Origin: Callaeas wilsoni
Taxonomy: Eukaryota > Chordata > Aves > Passeriformes > Callaeidae
Reading direction: 5' to 3'
DNA: 64,000 nt
Assembly: GCA_013398955.1 (NCBI GenBank)
Contig: VWPU01012696.1
Location: 62,001-126,000, forward strand
Made by a program: the position numbers and the translations under genes. The notes under the pieces were generated by a model that saw only the letters and a list, made by a program, of their open reading frames with translations, was not told the origin of the DNA and ran no database searches. Positions 36,311 to 48,372 of the stretch are shown one piece after another; within the stretch, counting starts at the first letter, position 1, and each line of letters opens with the position of its first letter.

Positions 36311-39300
36311 ATCCGTGAATGGCTGGCTGCTGTCTACAGAATCCATCGAATGAACCTCAGGACCACAGTGTGCTTATATGTGAAAATACACATTTATTTT
36401 CATCGCCATCTTTATCTTGAAATTGATATGAATGTACAAACCCTGAAGAAATAAAAATAGTATTGTCATTCCAAACACCTCCATAATGTGCAATCTTGTG
36501 TTTCATTCAGGCCTTCAATAATATTCCATTATCATTTTCAAAAGATATCCCATAGCTGTATACATTTATTAAGTCTGTTTGGATTTCTTTTATCAGCATT
36601 TAATTTAAGGAAACTTATTAACTCAATTTCCTTATGAGAGTCTGTGGAAATTGTTTTAGGATCTCTTTTAGGATAGAATGTCCTAAAGTAATTATGTCTT
36701 GGAGGTATTCCATTTTATTCTTTTTCCATGATTAATATAATTCATATTTGATTAAATATTATTAGGCATTTTGGCTTTCTGCCCGTGAGAGGGGAGTAGA
36801 TACCTAAGTGTGTGAAATCAAACTCATACCACGGAATTCAATGTAAAGTCCTAGAGGAGCAGTGTAGCTCTTACATGTTTACTGGGGAGAGAACCCCATC
36901 TTGGAACTCATGGAGTTTGAAAAGTATAAATTCTGGTTACTAATCACAATCTCAGTGTCCCATGTAGCTCTCTGGTCAGAAAAGGATAAGCTAACACTTA
37001 TCTGTACATACAAAAGGATAACCCTTCAAAGTAAACAGGATTGTTTGTCATTTGACTCTTTTCTGATTTGGATAGATTTCCAGCTATGGTGTCCATAATT
37101 CAAGCACTGGATGATGGGCCTTAAATCAGAAGTGTCTTATTTTCTTGAAAGGCTCACAAAAATCACTTTGTGTTTGATATCTATGTATCAGGGAAGACTG
37201 CTAAGAAAGATGAGGATACTTTTGGCATAACAGAGCTCACTGCTGAGCTGGGTAGGCAGTCAGCCTGTGAAACCCAATGATACCAGCACCAGTTCTTTTT
37301 AGTAACTTGCTTTCTTTCTTTACCCCAAAGACCTAATGTTAATTAAAGTGTTGCCAGTTACTCACCTCTGCAAGAGAGGTGCAAACACACAATAACGAAA
37401 CTTCTGTTAGATAAGTTAAAATAGGTTATTTCATCAGGACTGTAAAAACTCTAAAAGGACATGATGATTAGATAGTAGAGTATAATATAACAGTCAGAGC
37501 TGTGACTAGATCCAACCACTGGACAATGAAGGTAAAAAAATTCAGTGCTGAAGAAGAGTTCTGGTTTCTGTATGTAACTTAAAAATTATTTCAGAAAAAG
37601 TAGCATGCATGCTCAAGTGTTGCATCTAGTGTTGACATTGCTCCAAACTGGTTTATAGGAAGCTAGAGTCAAATTCTTCTTACTGACATAATTCATGATG
37701 CAAGTTATTTCAACTCAAACTATGTAACTCACATTACATAATTAGATAATTAGTACTGAACACATCTGATGTCTATGAAGACTCATAAGTCATAAGAAAA
37801 ATAAGTTTGTGATATGGATTACTTACATAATGTGCTTAAAAATCTACTGTCTCAATGGATTCTTACAATTGGAAAAGCCTCTGACAGCATAGGTTGGTGC
37901 ATCATGCTGAATCAAACTGAGAAAGATTTTTTAATGAAAGCAAAACACTGTTCCTTCCCTTCTTTCCTGATATGACTTCTGTCATATCAAGGAAAGGACT
38001 TATTCTTGAGAACTAACAAAATAAAGATATATCTCCTTTAGTAAAATCTGTATTTGGATGGATAGGTAAGCAAAGATGAGGTATCCAAGCAGGTAGACAA
38101 AGAGAAGCAATGTAATTAAGAAATGAAGCTATATCTGCACTGCTATCTGTAGTGTAACTACATTTAAGCCACCTGTTTAGGGGTTTTTGATCATGGGCAT
38201 GTATCAACACACCATATCTCTTCTGAGTTTGTTTTCATGTTTTGGACATGCTGTATTTGCAATCACAACACAGAAGCTTCTCATACATGCAGGCCATAGT
38301 CAAGTGAGGGGATTTTTAAGTACTAATAATAGTGTTATGGTTATTTATTATTATGTGCATGCTCAACTCCAGACAAATAAAAATGTCTTTTTTTGAGTAG
38401 AAGTCTTTTTACCTACTTCTAGCAGGAGTCTTTGTAGCTATTCCATTGTGACAATGTTCACTCTGTCTGCCCTTGCCAAATCTTTTCTATTAAGATTTAT
38501 AATCTTAATCTTTTAGTATTAAACTCTAACACCGCTTATTAGTAAGAACGTGAGGTCAAACTGTGCGTGTATCAAACACACAAAAAAAGGTGTATTTGCC
38601 AAAACCTGATCATGTGCAAGAGAAAGACCACCATCAGCAGGATTAAACAGTAATGAGGGAACTTTAGAAACAAAGAATAAATTCATCTTGAAAGCAGTAT
38701 AAAAGAATAATGAAAATTCATAGCAGGAATCAGAAACCTTGGAGTGGAAACAGCAGCCATCAAAACTCGGTTCAAGTTTGATCAGCTGCCAGGATTTGCC
38801 CCACCAGCATAACCTCTTTGGCCAGCAAGAACAACCTTCCTGTGAGACACCACGAGCTGCCTGCTCTGCAGCTTATGGGGCAGCAGTTCAGTCAGCAAGA
38901 AACAGGGACACACACCTCGGGTCTGTCTGTGCACAAGAACTCACGAGGTGCTTTCTCACCAGCTTGCGAATAGGTTAACAGGTTATAGAGCGCAGCACAG
39001 ACACATGTAAGGCTGTAGCAGCCATGTCTTACAGCACAATGGAAGTAGGATAACCTGTGCTTTTGAAGGAATGATGGTGCTTGTAAACCATGCTACCTTT
39101 GAGGATGCCTCTGTGAATATGTGTCTGTGTGTGTTTATTATAAATTTTGGGCACTGCTTATTAAAAAATATTTAGACATTTTTAGGTGCTTGATAGATTT
39201 TGAAAGTGTCTTGTATTGTGATATATATGTTCTACTACTGATATTGACCCTGAAAATAAAGATGATTGCAGATTTTGTTCATGTCACTTATAAATCTATA

Positions 39301-40679
39301 CCTTGTTTCTGTCCTGATTCAGTTTAAACTAAATAAACTGAGAATTTTTTCTCTATGACATATTATTTAATCAATTTTGCTCTTAACTAGCTCTGAGGAC
39401 TTTCTGTCTGAGTGTACTGATAGTGTAGCTCACCCTTATAGTGTTACGAATATTAAATCTTTTCATGTTGTGCTAAGGGACACCACATTGTTCATATAGG
39501 TATGGTCCAGAACACTGAAACTCCAGCATGAACACTAGGAATACACAAAAGCAGCAAGCTCCTCATTCCTTGGGCCATGTTCTGTGTTTTGAAATAAGAG
39601 TATGATGAGGATGAAACACAAACTTTTGTCCTTCATTAAAGATCTTGGAAGCCTGTCCAATTTAAAGGTATAATTTTAAGCTGACGAACTTTTTTTTGCT
39701 CCTTTTTCAAAAAATAGATGAGGAGAATACAGCTGTCAGCAATTAGAGATAGATCAAAAATGGAAACATCTGGAAAAGAGTGAAAGTCTGCCTCATGTTT
39801 AAGACTTGGAATGTGGAAATACCATAAGTAATATAGGTGAAATGATTTATTTACATGAATTTCAGGGTACCTATGGCAATAAGTTACACTGGCTTAGAAC
39901 TGGAGTTCAGGCAAAACTTTTATTTTTAAGAATCCCATCTTAATTATAAATAGGGTGACTAGTGAGACCAAACACAATCACATATATAGGTCCTAATGTA
40001 AGTGATAATATAGGACGAGGAACAGGAACCTCAGAGTCTGAAACAAGGAAACATCCAATATAAAGGAGGCCACTTCCACTTTAAGCATCTGTCATTCCTA
40101 GCATATCATTTTCCTAAAACACAGATGACTCTTTGACAAAAAGATTAGAAACATCTGAAAGTATTGATGAAGTGGCTGGTTATTATGTCTCAGCTGAATA
40201 TCATTCCATTAATACTGGGTCTATGCGGCATATCATTCTAAAGAATAAAAATACTGGAGTTCCTGTTGAATAACAATCAGGTGTAAATTCCTTCAGGGAC
40301 TCCAGATGACGTACAGTTCTGAAGGCTGCTTTGTAATTGGAACAGTTCTTGAACTGCTCTTCATTTGCTTAGAGATTCAAATTTCTGTAGGATCCTTTAC
40401 ATATCAAGCACAAATCTTATCCTCCTATTTAACTTTTTCCAGCTTCCAGGTAAATAACCTGATCTTCCCAGTAAAAACTGGGCCAAATAATCAATCATGA
40501 CAAATGCCTGAGAAAACATAATTAATAGAATTTTTGCATAGTATTTTATATACATTTTCATGCATTATTCAGCTTGCCACTGGCAATAGCTCTGTGCCTT
40601 CATTTCCGTGGGTTATGTCTCACCCTATCACGTTATCAGGTTATCAGTCCAAGGAGCAAAACTGTAGAACCACTGAAAT
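36311..40679. other. Unique AT-rich sequence, nothing recognised
   Basis: 4.4 kb without recognised gene or repeat. The 38730-38980 region is slightly GC-richer with a 79-codon plus-strand frame; no domain is visible. Confidence 0.45.
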
Positions 40680-41145
40680 GTGGAATAATAGAAAAGTCTG
40701 CAGTGGAAGGGAATCTCTGGAGATGATCTGATTGAACTCTAGATTAAATCACGCAGGGGTCTGTAAACACAATCCTGTATATTGCCAGCAAGGGATATTC
40801 CAACACTTCTCTGGGCAAACTATTCCGACATATAATTGTTCTCATGGTGAACGAACTTTGTCTTGGTCCAGTGGAATTTCCCTAGAAGCAATTTGTGCCT
40901 ATTGCCTGTTGTCACTGTGGGTCCTTGAGAAGAGAGTATTTGCCTTCTCTATAACTACCTTTGGAAGACTGGATTCCCTGAGTCTCCTTTTTTGTCCTAC
41001 GCTAAACAAATACTGGTCCCACAACGTTTCTCTGGTTGTCATGCTCTCCAAGACTGCTCATTTTGGTGGGCTTCGGAGGACCACCTCAAGGCTTGCAATG
41101 ATCCTCTTGAACTGGGGAAACCAACCTGGATTTCTGCTTATTACT
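40680..41145 (-). mobile_element. CR1 LINE fragment, 3' UTR into ORF2 C-terminus
   Basis: Plus-strand reverse complement of CR1: gcagtggaagggaatctctg, then acttctctgggcaaactatt, tctcatggtgaacgaacttt and gcctattgcctgttgtcact. It ends with the gatcctcttgaactggggaa segment of the ORF2 end. It is considerably diverged. The 173-codon plus-strand frame (40732-41253) is an antisense shadow of this element plus flanking DNA, not a gene. Confidence 0.8.
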
Positions 41146-43533
41146 AACATACCTGTAAAATCCTTGTTATTCTTGACCTCTCTTACCAGTTTGAGAGACA
41201 GCTGCACCCCGCTTTGCCCTCCTGGGCCACCACGCTTGCTGAGATCCAGCTAAACAGCAAACAGAAAGTAAGCACAGGCACATGCTGATCGTTTGAGGCC
41301 TCTGCCCCGTGGGTCCCTCTGAGGCACAGGATGAGCCCTGCCCTGCCCCGTCCCTCAACATTTTCCATGCGCAGTTTGCTTAGCTCATGACTGTAGCTGC
41401 TACCACACACCCACATTGCTCTCACTACAAAGTTTAAGAACAAATCACTGTCTATTTTTTTTTTCCCCAGCTGATGTATTTTTATGTATAAGCTTTTTCA
41501 AACAGTGGAGTAATTCTCAAGCACCAATTTGTTAGAGTGGGAAAACTAGGGAAGGAAAATGCCGCATTTGTTGCTTGTCAGCTAATGGAAGAAGAATAGA
41601 GACAGGGCAGAAGAGTACATGTATATTCATCTGTACCAGACTAGAAAACAATAAAAAGAAATTTGTCTTTCTGTCAAAGAGAGATAGCTAGAAATAGCTA
41701 TCCTGCTCTGCTGATGGCATCACGTCACATTACAGTGGCCATATAAGCAGAAGGAACACAATTATACTCTTTAGAATAAACTCTCGTATCAAATTAAACA
41801 AATTCCAGACTGGATTATATGCTCCATATATGTGTTAATATGACACATCCTTTTGCTTTCACTTTTTTTTGATCAAGACATTTGTGCAGATTGCTCTGGC
41901 CAATATAACCTTAATAGATGATAAATTAAAGTATTCAAATATGCAAAGTGCATAATTTTAAACCAGTTCTCAAAAGAAACAAACACTATCAACTATAGTA
42001 ATTATATGTCATACTGCATTGCTGATGGGTCTGAGTTGAGTGTTTACAGATGAGCAATATAAATGATTGTTGTGAATTGTTGAAATTCCCTTTAACATCT
42101 GCAACACTGAAAATGTATAATGATAAAGTCTGAAAAAGGGTGCTGGCTCTAGTGTTACAAATGAGTTGAAGCAGTTGCGAGTCCATAAACTAATTCTGCA
42201 CACAGATTAAACACTGATTTCAGTAATATATGTACATGCAAATATGCTTGAACAGTGTAATAAAGGACAAATAGTACGTTATATTCAAGTGTGAAGGATT
42301 TTGTCTTCTTATTGCAGCATGTTTATATTACAATGTTGACTAAAATTTGGGCTGTGTATATGGAAGCTATGTAATATTTGCTGTTCAGGCAGCATGTATT
42401 GTAGACTTCTGTAACCTTTCCATTATGGTCATTTTTCTGGAAGAGACAATGATTAAGAAGAGGAAGAATGATTGAATCCACAATTGTTCATCACCCTTTT
42501 AGATTGCAAAGACTTCCTACCTCATCAAAAGTCAACCTCTCAATCTTAGACATTTCATATCAACACAATTGTTAAATTTGTAGCATTTGAATTGCACTGT
42601 TGTCACTATCTAAAAACACAATACAAAAAGTACTTTAAAAGATTTTTAAAAAGTCAAAACATGAGATTCCATAGACATGCAAATCTGAATATGCAGGAAA
42701 GGCAGCCAGCTCCTTTCATACACTGAAATGAGACTGTCCTTTTTGCTATGCTATATAACATCATCATCTCTGGGTGAATCTAAGATGGAATTTAAAATAT
42801 TATCATCCATTTTCGAGAACAACTAATGTATATCACTTTGCTGTAACAACCTTTGGTATTCATCATCCCTGTAAATAGCATCTTTGTTACTTGAGTTGAA
42901 ATGAAATAACAGGATGCAAAAACAGTTACATTCTTTTTCTAAAAGGAGGCAATGGGTGGTACAATAAAAAAAAAAATCTCATTTTCCTGAAGAGAAATTA
43001 AATGTGGAATACTCTTTGACATCAGCTGCGTTATTTGTTGGTATGATTAGCTGTAGTACGATATTAATAAATATTACAAATGCACAACTGCAGTAAGAAG
43101 TAAATAGTTTTAATATAATGATTATAAGGAGTTTTTATTTCATCTCTCTCCATGTCAAATTATAGTAAATATAAAATACTAGCTAGATACAATCTATAAG
43201 TGTTCTCAAACTTTTTCTAATAACCTTGTAAGAATATAATAAGACAGCAATATTTCATGACAGAATTTCATACCTGGAGTATAATATTATGTTGTTATAC
43301 TCAAGCATGAAATCTTGCCTTTAGGTATCTAACATTAATTAAACCAGTTTCAAGCTATAATTTAGACATTAAAAAGTCTAGCTTGCGTTTTCAAAGTCAA
43401 GAAGGTTTTTTGCTATTTTGTAAGAAACGAGATTTATGATTCTGAAGATGTGGCATTCTCATAAATGAAAAACGTATTTTTTGTGTGTTCCTTGCTTAGA
43501 TGGTGGAGCTGCTGAATAAAACTTTAGTGTGTC
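41146..43533. other. Unique sequence; small hairpin at 41683-41702
   Basis: About 41180-41420 is GC-richer with no feature recognised. A perfect 7-bp inverted repeat (gatagct, 6-nt loop, agctatc) lies at 41683-41702. No gene recognised. Confidence 0.45.
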
Positions 43534-43550
43534 TTTTTTTTTTTTTTTTT
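43534..43550. repeat. T17 homopolymer
   Basis: Seventeen T in a row, followed by gcaagttc. No adjacent retroposed sequence was recognised. Confidence 0.9.
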
Positions 43551-43554
43551 GCAA

Positions 43555-44060
43555 GTTCTATGCCAAAATATTGATTTACATATGTAATTACATCAGCCCC
43601 CATGCTCAATGGGTTTATGTGGAGAGTCCTTCTTCCTCAGACACTCCCCCACCGTCAAGTGAAGAAATATAAAAGTCATTTTTTAGCTCTTACTGGAATA
43701 ATCCTGGGTAGCTGAGTGTTGAGTGGTGTAAGAGATTCTCCTTTCTGCTGCTGTTTAAATTGAAAAGGAAAAAAACGCAGACTTTTCTGCTCAGTCTGTC
43801 GTTTTCCTTTTCTCTCCCGCCCATCCTCTCAGCATTACCAGATTATTGCATGGTTGCCAGAGGCTCCATGTAATTTTAAAAGCAGGAAACTGTATTTTTT
43901 CTTTTTATTTCTTCATCTCCAATGTTTTGCCACGTGACAGTGTTTCAAACACAAAATCAGTTCCTATGCTTTTTTCTAATTTAGCCAGTTAATAACTGTG
44001 TCATTGGCCAAATTGTCAGTTATTCGATTTAGTGTAATAAAGTCTGTTTCCATTCTATCT
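43555..44060. promoter_or_regulatory. Candidate conserved non-coding element
   Basis: About 500 bp of repeat-free, mixed-composition sequence rich in enhancer-like motifs: gatttacatatgtaattaca, gattattgcatggttgccag, ggctccatgtaattttaaaa, a CACGTGAC E-box (about 43932) and an ATTCGATTTAG segment. It has no coding potential. It stands out against the surrounding A/T-rich sequence, but conservation is unproven here. Confidence 0.25.
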
Positions 44061-47000
44061 GTTGTTATTCAAGATTTTACATTCAATTAATCAAAATCTA
44101 GTAAGTCACTATGCCCACTTTGAAATCTTTCAGACAATTAATTTAATTTCAACAATTTCATTATATTTTCACAATAATTATTTCACAGAGATCCTTGAAG
44201 GGTCCATACAAAGTGCTTTGATTAAACTTAATCTGAAAGTAAAGATGGGATACTAAATTCTGATCTTTTGGTGTAGTAATTGGGAACTCATGTAAGGATT
44301 AAAAACAGTGAAGTTCTATGTTCCTGTTCCTTCCATTCAGCAATGGAAAAGTGCATTTTAAACCTAAGAAATCACAAGATAGCCACCTACAATATTTCTA
44401 TGTACATGGATAACATATATAAAGCACCTCTCAGTTCCTTATCTTTGTAGCTTATAGTTGTTGTATAAGTAGATTTATTTGTTCAGTGTAGTTTATTTTT
44501 ATTACAATTTTTTAAATGCAATCACACCCTTACTTAATGAGTCAATAGGTTGATGCAAGTCCAGTTGCAAAAACAGAACTGTAGATTTAGTTTCTGATGA
44601 CCTTGTTCCTTAAGTAGGCAAATTTGGTCTAGAAATATGTATTAGACTTTATATTAATCTCTAAAATAGGTTTTAAAAAGCATAAAAAATTGGACTTTTA
44701 ATACTGAAGAAAATGAGTGTTCTTCTCACAAGTGGGATGAGTACACATGCATTAATCACACAATGGAAACTGTGTGAGGAGAAATCTGGTACATTGCAAA
44801 TAAACAACATTAAATTCTTTCTATTTATTACTTCCATTTAGTTCTATTAGAAGAATTATTACATATACTATGTCACTTAAGCAAAGCCTTATTAAGAAGA
44901 TAATTTGCCTACTTTTTTTTTTTTTAACTGTTGCCCTGGCTGGTTTTGGACATGATTCTTGTGAAAAAATCACATGAACTTTTAAAAAATGTTTATCTAA
45001 AATATTTGGTAGTCAAAAATTTCACTCTGTTTGAAATTCGTTGATATTTGCATGAATCACACAAGGCAAATAGCCTTTTTATTAGGAGCAGGAATTCAGT
45101 AAACCTTTTTTTTAGATAAAAAGCCTGAAGCCAAAACATTACAATTGAATTACTCACCAAAATTCCATGCAATTCTGAAAATTATCAGGACAAGAGGATT
45201 ATAGTTATTATATTACGTCTCATGTAGGCTGTGAGATGCCTGTGAAGTTACTAGGGTATCAGAAGCTGAATGTACTAAAATAAGAGCTGGACTAGCATAT
45301 TTGCTTAAGAGCTAGATGTTTGCGCTGAATAGAATAGTTTGAACACCGATAAAGGGGAGGAAAAGTTTTATTGTTCAACTTAGCGAAATATTAGTGAGAA
45401 ATAAGAGCTAAATTTTTTTGGGTCATATTGTCTCAGCTCTCGGCTGTGGGAGGATAATGCTCTTCTCAATAGCTCTGTGAGCTGTACAAAAGAAAGCCTT
45501 ACAGGAGATGGGGAATTTGACAGATGTATTCCACTTTCTGCCTGCACAGCAGAGAAATTTATTCCTGCTATAATGTTGCACATGTCAATAGAGATTTCTG
45601 AATCTAGGACTATCATGATGCAGAAGTCACATTAATGTAGGCATAGCACTGACATTAACACATTTACTGTACTGTTTCTGATTAATAAAAGCCCTGTATA
45701 GGGTTTTAAAACCACCTACATTCAGTCCTGCACAGTCCAATGCTGCACATCATTAGATGTGAATATACTTCTTCCTGAAGGTCATTGTTATTTATAAGCC
45801 TTTGAATATATCTTCCAGAGCTGTGAGGTTTGACTGGACTTTTCAATAGTTTACCTAGCAGTTTGGGAATATTGACACCCTGCTTAATAGCACTTCAAAA
45901 TTTGCAAAAAACATCTTTGACACCCTGGTAGTCTCTCCTGCAGAATCAATATCATGTGAATAATTTGTAATAACCTGTAATCTGTATCACAAAAATACTA
46001 ATTCTTTTCCTGCCCTCCATGGTTTTACTCTGGAGTAAAAACCCTCTGTAGATTTTAGTCCGTGTTTGTCTCATGATCTTCATTATTTGATCTGAAACAT
46101 TGCTTTGAGTCAATTCATAGGCTGATACACTATTACAACAAAGAACTTTAAATCAGGCTTGGGGTGAAACTAAGTTTTCTTTTCTGAAATAAGTACTTAT
46201 GGGAAGAAGGAAGTTCAGGACTTGTTTACTCAACTTGAAAAAAAAGCCCAAAATCTTTTACTGTTTATTTTGCCTGTTAAATGCAAATGTGACATACAGA
46301 TTATTGAAAACACAGCAGTGCATTAATGACAGATTAACAAAGTATTGCAACTATATTAGTGCAACAAATTTATTGGAGGCAGAACTTTATCTCCAAGACA
46401 ACTTATGTTTTTCCAAAAACATACAGAATTCTGAGATGGTAGAATTTACTTAAATGAGATGTTGGTGACTGGCCTACCCCTGAAAATTATTGTTGATTAA
46501 AAAAGAAGTCAACACTTCTAAGACTGAATATAAATGCATAGTCGAAATAATTCCCCTTAATCTTTTTTCTTTGGTAGAGGTATACTGTAGAATTGCAATA
46601 CCTTGGTGATTGATGAGGACCAGTTACAGAACACATATTAGTTAGGCCAAAGAGTCTTGGTTGAATGAATCATTCAAAGCCATAAATAGCAGATTCTAAT
46701 GAATACAGCTTATTCCTGAAAGATTGCTTGAAGACAGGATTCTTTATATTGCTGAAGATGATGGACCCCTGAAATTCCAATTAGATCCACCAAATGACTT
46801 TTAAAATATTTTTTCCTGTTAAACCCATTGCCTTTTTAGAAGAGCAAGAGATGCGTGTATAGCATCCTTATCTGGACTACAGCTCACGAAAGAAAAACAG
46901 CCCCTAAGGATAAATAAAACTGGCATCAGTTGATTTTCTTCACAGCACAGAACGGAAAACAAGAAAGAGTGGAACACACTGAATTGCCATGGGAGAAGTT

Positions 47001-48217
47001 AGAGCTACTTTCACATTTGACTTGCACTGCCCCAAATGTATTTTTATCGTAGATCATTTCTCACTTCAGTCTCTAAAGCCAGCTCCTCTCCACCGGATGT
47101 TAATGTGTTCAGCAGTCCCCAAAGGGTCTTTAACCAGGCCAAAGTGTTTGCCCTTGAAAAGCTGCTTTTGGAGCATTCCAGAGCTTGACTATGAATTTGT
47201 GGAGCTTCAGCCTTCATGATTTTGTTGTGGTTTTGTCCATCATGCTCTGTGCTACAGTGGAAACGTTATGGGAACAAGAGATAATGGCTCACAATTGGCA
47301 AAAGTGATGCTGAAACCAGCTTTCCCATCTTCTGGGATCATGATCAGCTTAGTTATTTGGCAGCGAAGCAGGAATGATGAGCAGCTTCCAGCCTTTTGCA
47401 TGTCTTCTGGAGAAGAAAGTTTCAGCCACAAGCTTCTGAGGAAACTCGTCAACCCATCTGGAGGGCACTCACCTCTGACGAGGGAGTTTTGGGCTGTGTG
47501 GTTACTGAGATGCGCACCTGCTACATGGGAAGAACTGGGTCCACTGTGCTTTAGGTTTGTATCTTGTCTTCTTTTAGATGTCAACACTACAGCCAGAACA
47601 TCTGATCTTAAAACAGAAATTTAACTTTCTACAAAAGGTCCTTAGCACAAAAAAAGGATCCAAGAAAGTAAGTGTTCACAATTTAATAACTAAGAAGTTT
47701 CTGTAACCAACCACGTAGAAGTGTTTGAGTTGCAGACATGATACAGGGTTCAGGAGCAGTGTTAGATTTTCCATGTTATTTCTATGGCAGTATTAAATCC
47801 TTATAACTACATATAGCAGGCTTTGTTTTCCAAGTCTCCTTGTGTAAAAGAATGTCTTAATTTTTTGGTCACTGTGAGAGAGCAGTTGCATCTGTGCATA
47901 CATATGCATACAGTCTAGGATTGCCTATGTACTGGCACTTGGAAATTTAAGAAAAAATGGAAACCCAGGTTTTGCATCAATTCCTCTAGCTATACAAAAC
48001 CATTATTTCAAACCAAATAAAGTGATTTTATGGCTTAAAATTCCAAACTTTTACAGAAACCTACCCTAAGAGAGCTATTTACAGTGTAACATATTCAGGA
48101 ATGGAGAGGCATTTGATCGTTTATAGGGTGCAGTTTGCAGCTGGAAAGGTGCTGGTAGCAGGGGAGGGGGGAGCACATTGCAGTGGCGGCCCCAAGTCAA
48201 GAACCTTTTTCTGGTAA
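44061..48217. other. Unique AT-rich sequence with a candidate regulatory block
   Basis: No gene recognised. The stretch holds T13 at 44913-44925, a candidate conserved block at 45400-45640, a near-perfect hairpin at 46021-46043 (ggttttactc / gagtaaaaacc, one extra A), and a moderately GC-rich part at 46990-47600. That part has overlapping 76-118 codon frames on both strands and no recognisable domain. Confidence 0.45.
45400..45640. promoter_or_regulatory. Candidate conserved non-coding element
   Basis: Low-repeat block containing gtctcagctctcggctgtgg, gaatttgacagatgtattcc and gctataatgttgcacatgtc, followed by aatagagatttctg. The density of distinct motifs suggests an enhancer; no other support. 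Confidence 0.18.
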
Positions 48218-48372
48218 CTAGTGAGTGTTTTCCTTATCTTGGTTTTGGACCATGAGTTTCCTCACTCCTGTGCCTCCCCCTTTTCTCTCCTGTCCCACTG
48301 GTTGTGTGGGCATGAGGAGGTGAGCAAGAACCTGGGTGGGTCCCACCTGCAATACAACAGGCTGGGTCAACA
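48218..48372 (+). mobile_element. Truncated ERVL-like LTR, 3' end
   Basis: Resembles the 3' part of the LTR family at 26135-26673: ggaccatgagtttcctcact, cctgtcccactgg, gaggtgagcaagaacc, then ggctgggtcaaca with the CA terminus at 48372. The TATA and U3 parts are missing. Just upstream (48130-48200) lies a GC-rich segment (gcagtggcggccccaag) that may belong to another retroviral piece. Confidence 0.5.

Noticed and set aside
40732..41253. 173-codon plus-strand frame, the longest in the window
   Set aside because: Most of it is the reverse complement of a CR1 3' end; no protein family is expected on that strand.
46989..47624. Cluster of 76-118 codon frames on both strands suggesting a small gene
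   Set aside because: Frames overlap on opposite strands, have no domain, and no splice or poly(A) arrangement supports one of them over the other.
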